This document shows, in pieces, positions 61,815 to 64,000 of a DNA stretch of 64,000 nucleotides. The translations under genes were made by a program, and so were the position numbers. The stretch's first letter is position 1, and each line of letters opens with the position of its first letter. Source of the stretch: Roseovarius salincola (lineage in GTDB: Bacteria; Pseudomonadota; Alphaproteobacteria; Rhodobacterales; Rhodobacteraceae); assembly GCF_026891095.1 (NCBI RefSeq), contig NZ_JAPTNL010000009.1, positions 1-64,000 of the forward strand, in the 5' to 3' direction. The notes below the pieces were generated by a model that was given only the letters and a program-made list of their open reading frames with translations, was not told the origin of the DNA and did no database searches.

Positions 61815-62540
61815 ATGCGTTTCCTTATTTGTGCAGCAGGCCTTGCGGCCCTGACCGCCTGTGCGCCCGCTGTTCCCGACAGCGGCGCTGGCGTGGGCTT
61901 TGGCGACTACAATGAATTCGAGGCGCAGCGCCAGGCACGCGATGCGGAACTGGCCGGTAACGCTTTGCCTGCACCCGACGCGGTCTCGAGCGAGACGCTC
62001 GGCCCGAACGGCGCACCGTCGCAAGGCGATGCGGCAGACATCGCCGCCGAGACACAGGCCGCCCTGCGCGAACGCGCCGCCAATTCCGGCGAGCCGGTGG
62101 TCCATGCCGATCCAGGCAACCCGCAGCCGCGGACAGTCACCAATTCGGGCGGTATCTCGGGCGAGACGAATTTCGATGCGGTCAGCGCCGAGCGATCGAT
62201 CGAATCCGATGCCGCGCTGATCGCCCAGAACCGCGCACGCTATCAGGTGATCGAACCCGAGGCGCTGCCGTCGCGCAGTGGCGATACCGGGCCTAACGTG
62301 GTGCAATATGCCCTGAGCACCACGCATCCCGTCGGCACTCGCGTCCACAAGCGCGTCGGCATCAACCAGGAGGCCAAGTTCCGTCGCAATTGCGCGGCCT
62401 ACGCCTCGCCCGACCAGGCGCAGATCGACTTTCTGGCCAGGGGCGGGCCGCAGCGGGACCGTCTGGGCCTCGATCCCGATGGCGACGGCTATGCCTGCGG
62501 CTGGGATCCGCGCCCGTTCCGCAAGGCTGTCGGTGGCTGA
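61815..62540 (+). CDS. Lipoprotein with excalibur-like calcium motif
   Basis: 241 residues. Lipobox LTAC (Cys16) after a short signal. The middle is a low-complexity Ala/Glu region. The C-terminal 50 residues contain RRNCAAYASPDQAQIDFLAR and DPDGDGYACGWDPRPFR, the D-x-D-x-D-G-x-x-C loop of excalibur domains, which bind calcium. Probably outer-membrane anchored, facing peptidoglycan. The next gene, an amidase, overlaps its end by 8 bases. Confidence 0.85.
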   Translation: MRFLICAAGLAALTACAPAVPDSGAGVGFGDYNEFEAQRQARDAELAGNALPAPDAVSSETLGPNGAPSQGDAADIAAETQAALRERAANSGEPVVHADPGNPQPRTVTNSGGISGETNFDAVSAERSIESDAALIAQNRARYQVIEPEALPSRSGDTGPNVVQYALSTTHPVGTRVHKRVGINQEAKFRRNCAAYASPDQAQIDFLARGGPQRDRLGLDPDGDGYACGWDPRPFRKAVGG

Positions 62541-63234
62541 TCCGGCCAGGCTGATCCGGCACCCGTCGCCCAATTTCGGGCCGCGCCGCGACGGCGCACA
62601 GCCTGACATGATCGTGCTGCATTATACCGGCATGGATAGTGCGGACTCCGCGCTCGAACGGCTCTGCGACCCTGAGGCCGAGGTCTCGGCGCATTACCTT
62701 ATCTGCGAAAACGGGCGAATCCGGCAGTTGGTCGAAGAGGACATGCGCGCCTGGCATGCCGGGGCCGGCAAGTGGGGCGATGTCAGCGACGTGAACTCCC
62801 GCTCGATCGGGATCGAACTGGTCAATACCGGGGCCCATCCCTTTCCCGAGCCTCAGATGGCCACGCTCGGGCACCTGATGCGCGGGATCATGGCTCGCCT
62901 TCATATTCGCCCCGAACGCGTCATCGCCCATTCCGACCTGGCCCCGATGCGCAAATCCGATCCGGGGCGGCGCTTCGACTGGCGGCGCCTTGCCCTAGAG
63001 GGGCTCAGCATATGGCCTCACCCCGGCGCGCCCGCAGGGGATTTCCTCGATGCGGCGCGTCGCTTTGGTTATCCCCTGGCAGAGGGCGATACGGATGACA
63101 GCGCGCCGATCCTCTCGGCTTTTCGCCAGCGGTTCCGCCCATGGGCTTCGGGCGCGCTCGACGACACCGACCGCGCGCTGATGACCGACCTTGCCGCGCG
63201 CTTCCCCGTTGACCGCGCCCGCCACGGCGCCTAG
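62533..63234 (+). CDS. N-acetylmuramoyl-L-alanine amidase (AmpD-like)
   Basis: 233 residues from a GTG overlapping the lipoprotein end. Zinc ligands His30 (VLHYTG), His133 (IAHSDLAP) and Asp143 (KSDPGRR) match amidase_2 enzymes. It cleaves the bond between MurNAc and the stem peptide, probably for anhydro-muropeptide recycling in the cytoplasm as no signal peptide is seen. It lies directly before the RNase P RNA. Confidence 0.9.
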   Translation: MADPARLIRHPSPNFGPRRDGAQPDMIVLHYTGMDSADSALERLCDPEAEVSAHYLICENGRIRQLVEEDMRAWHAGAGKWGDVSDVNSRSIGIELVNTGAHPFPEPQMATLGHLMRGIMARLHIRPERVIAHSDLAPMRKSDPGRRFDWRRLALEGLSIWPHPGAPAGDFLDAARRFGYPLAEGDTDDSAPILSAFRQRFRPWASGALDDTDRALMTDLAARFPVDRARHGA

Positions 63235-63243
63235 ATGACATCT

Positions 63244-63635
63244 GCGCGGAAAGCCGGATGACCGCGGGGGTTTGCCCTCCGAGGAAAGTCCGGACTCCAC
63301 AAGGCAACGGTGCCGGGTAACGCCCGGCCGGGGCAACCCGAGGGAAAGCGCCACAGAGAACAGACCGCCGCGCACGTCGCGGTAAGGGTGAAACGGTGGG
63401 GTAAGAGCCCACCGCGGGGCTGGTAACAGCCCCGGCATGGCAAGCCCCACCGGGAGCAATGCCGAATAGGGATCGCATGCGGGGTCCGGTCGGGCAACCG
63501 ATACCGCCCGCAGGGACGCCTTGCCCCGGCGATCCGGGTTGGCAGCTTGAGGTGCCGTGGTAACACGGCATCCAGAGGAATGGTCATCCAAGGGGGCAAC
63601 CCCTGGACAGAATCCGGCTTACAGGCTTTCCGCGC
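63244..63635 (+). ncRNA. rnpB: RNase P RNA (class A)
   Basis: About 390 nt. The ends pair perfectly over 12 bp (GCGCGGAAAGCC at 63244-63255 with GGCTTTCCGCGC at 63624-63635). Conserved segments are present: GAGGAAAGTCCGGACTCCAC, the core ACAGAGAACAGACCGCC, GGTAAGGGTGAAACGGTG, and the 3' CAGAATCCGGCTTACAGG. It is the catalytic subunit that matures tRNA 5' ends. It starts within about 10 bases of the upstream amidase stop, and a strong terminator ends it. Confidence 0.96.
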
Positions 63636-63645
63636 CAGAGATTTC

Positions 63646-63683
63646 CGCCGCCGCCCGCATGATCGCGGGCGGCGGCGTCTTTT
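63646..63683 (+). terminator. Rho-independent terminator of rnpB
   Basis: A 13-bp G/C stem (CGCCGCCGCCCGC / GCGGGCGGCGGCG, 6-base loop) followed by TCTTTT, about 10 bases after the RNase P RNA end. Confidence 0.9.
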
Positions 63684-63713
63684 CAACACCGACGGACGCG
63701 CTAGAATAGCCTC

Positions 63714-64000
63714 ATGCCCTATGAGTGGACCCAAGACACCGGCGCGGCACCCGTTACGCATCTGCGGCTCTGGCCGCATCGCTCCTTGTCGCGCAAGGGC
63801 TTCGCGGCATTCATCCTGGTGACCTTCGTCATGATCACCATTCCGCTTTACCCGCTGCTGGGTACGGTGGTGCTATGGGGGCTGTTGCCGTTCCTGCTGT
63901 TGGCGGTGGCCGGGATCTGGTGGGCGCTCGAGCGTTCATACCGCGATGCCAGGATGAGCGAGGAGCTGCGCATCGATCCCCACAATGTGCATCTGTTGCG
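63714..64000 (+). CDS. DUF2244 membrane protein (5' part, cut by window end)
   Basis: The first 95 residues are visible. The N-terminal polar part (MPYEWTQDTGAAPVTHLRLWPHRSLS) leads to two close hydrophobic segments (about 30-52 and 56-72), then a charged stretch RSYRDARMSEELRIDPHNVHL. This is the start of DUF2244 proteins, small membrane proteins of unknown function often found near cytochrome oxidase genes. The frame remains open at the window end. Confidence 0.8.
   Translation, partial: MPYEWTQDTGAAPVTHLRLWPHRSLSRKGFAAFILVTFVMITIPLYPLLGTVVLWGLLPFLLLAVAGIWWALERSYRDARMSEELRIDPHNVHLL

Noticed and set aside
1-64000. CRISPR arrays, complete insertion sequences, prophage modules and tRNA or rRNA genes
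   Set aside because: None found by eye. The only repeats are the dispersed hairpin elements and the Ig repeats of the adhesin; the only RNA gene is RNase P RNA, plus the metK riboswitch.

Overview
The window is high-G+C, gene-dense DNA from a member of the Rhodobacteraceae (Rhodobacterales, Alphaproteobacteria), probably a marine roseobacter-type organism. Four things point there. An irr-fabA-fabB-fabI block is present. A SAM/SAH riboswitch, a class known from Rhodobacterales, sits directly before metK. The housekeeping order miaB-phoH-ybeY-corC-lnt-metK-trmB is alphaproteobacterial, and Hint-domain proteins of the type common in this family occur. All assignments were made by reading translations and motifs; no search was run.

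Layout. 1-9 kb: catabolic genes mostly on the minus strand (zinc alcohol dehydrogenase, an alpha/beta hydrolase, pcaD, an EamA exporter with a divergent AraC regulator, an acetaldehyde-type aldehyde dehydrogenase with a GAF-Fis regulator, and pobA). PobA makes protocatechuate and PcaD acts late in its breakdown, but the rest of the pca pathway is not here. 9-14 kb: a compact dehydratase/hydrolase/HAD operon, an FKBP isomerase and two membrane proteins of unknown function. 14-18.4 kb: quinone oxidoreductase, the iron regulator irr, and unsaturated fatty acid synthesis (fabA, fabB, fabI). 18.5-27.6 kb: an accessory-looking stretch with looser packing and more A+T, holding a methyltransferase, a short tyrosine recombinase, a sulfotransferase next to a decayed copy of another, a LysR regulator, an ArsC/Spx-like protein and two secreted-type Hint proteins.

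28-38.9 kb: a glycosyltransferase-like gene, then miaB, an OmpA-like protein and a lipoprotein that share a module, phoH-ybeY-corC-lnt, riboswitch-metK, trmB and argE. 39-47.3 kb: a self-contained type I secretion locus with a 1091-residue Ig-repeat adhesin, a TolC-like lipoprotein, an ABC exporter and a membrane-fusion protein. 47.3-50.3 kb: a DddP-like M24 protein, dtd, and an Hsp20 gene behind a perfect FNR box. 49.6-55.8 kb: a seven-gene minus-strand operon (27-residue membrane peptide, XpaC-like, TelA-like, DUF2927 lipoprotein, SPFH-GYF, zinc-ribbon membrane protein, nitroreductase). It is the most interesting candidate system in the window. 56-64 kb: GlxA-type regulator, rluB-like, tadA, a UPF0173 hydrolase, a ceramidase-like membrane protein, gatCA, an excalibur-like lipoprotein, an amidase, the RNase P RNA gene with its terminator, and a DUF2244 gene cut by the window end.

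Five copies of a dispersed intergenic element link otherwise unrelated parts of the window. It consists of a G/C hairpin, sometimes a second hairpin, a CCCCGGGATATTT core and a purine-rich GAACAGAAGAAG-like tail. One copy carries the ybeY ribosome-binding site inside its hairpin.
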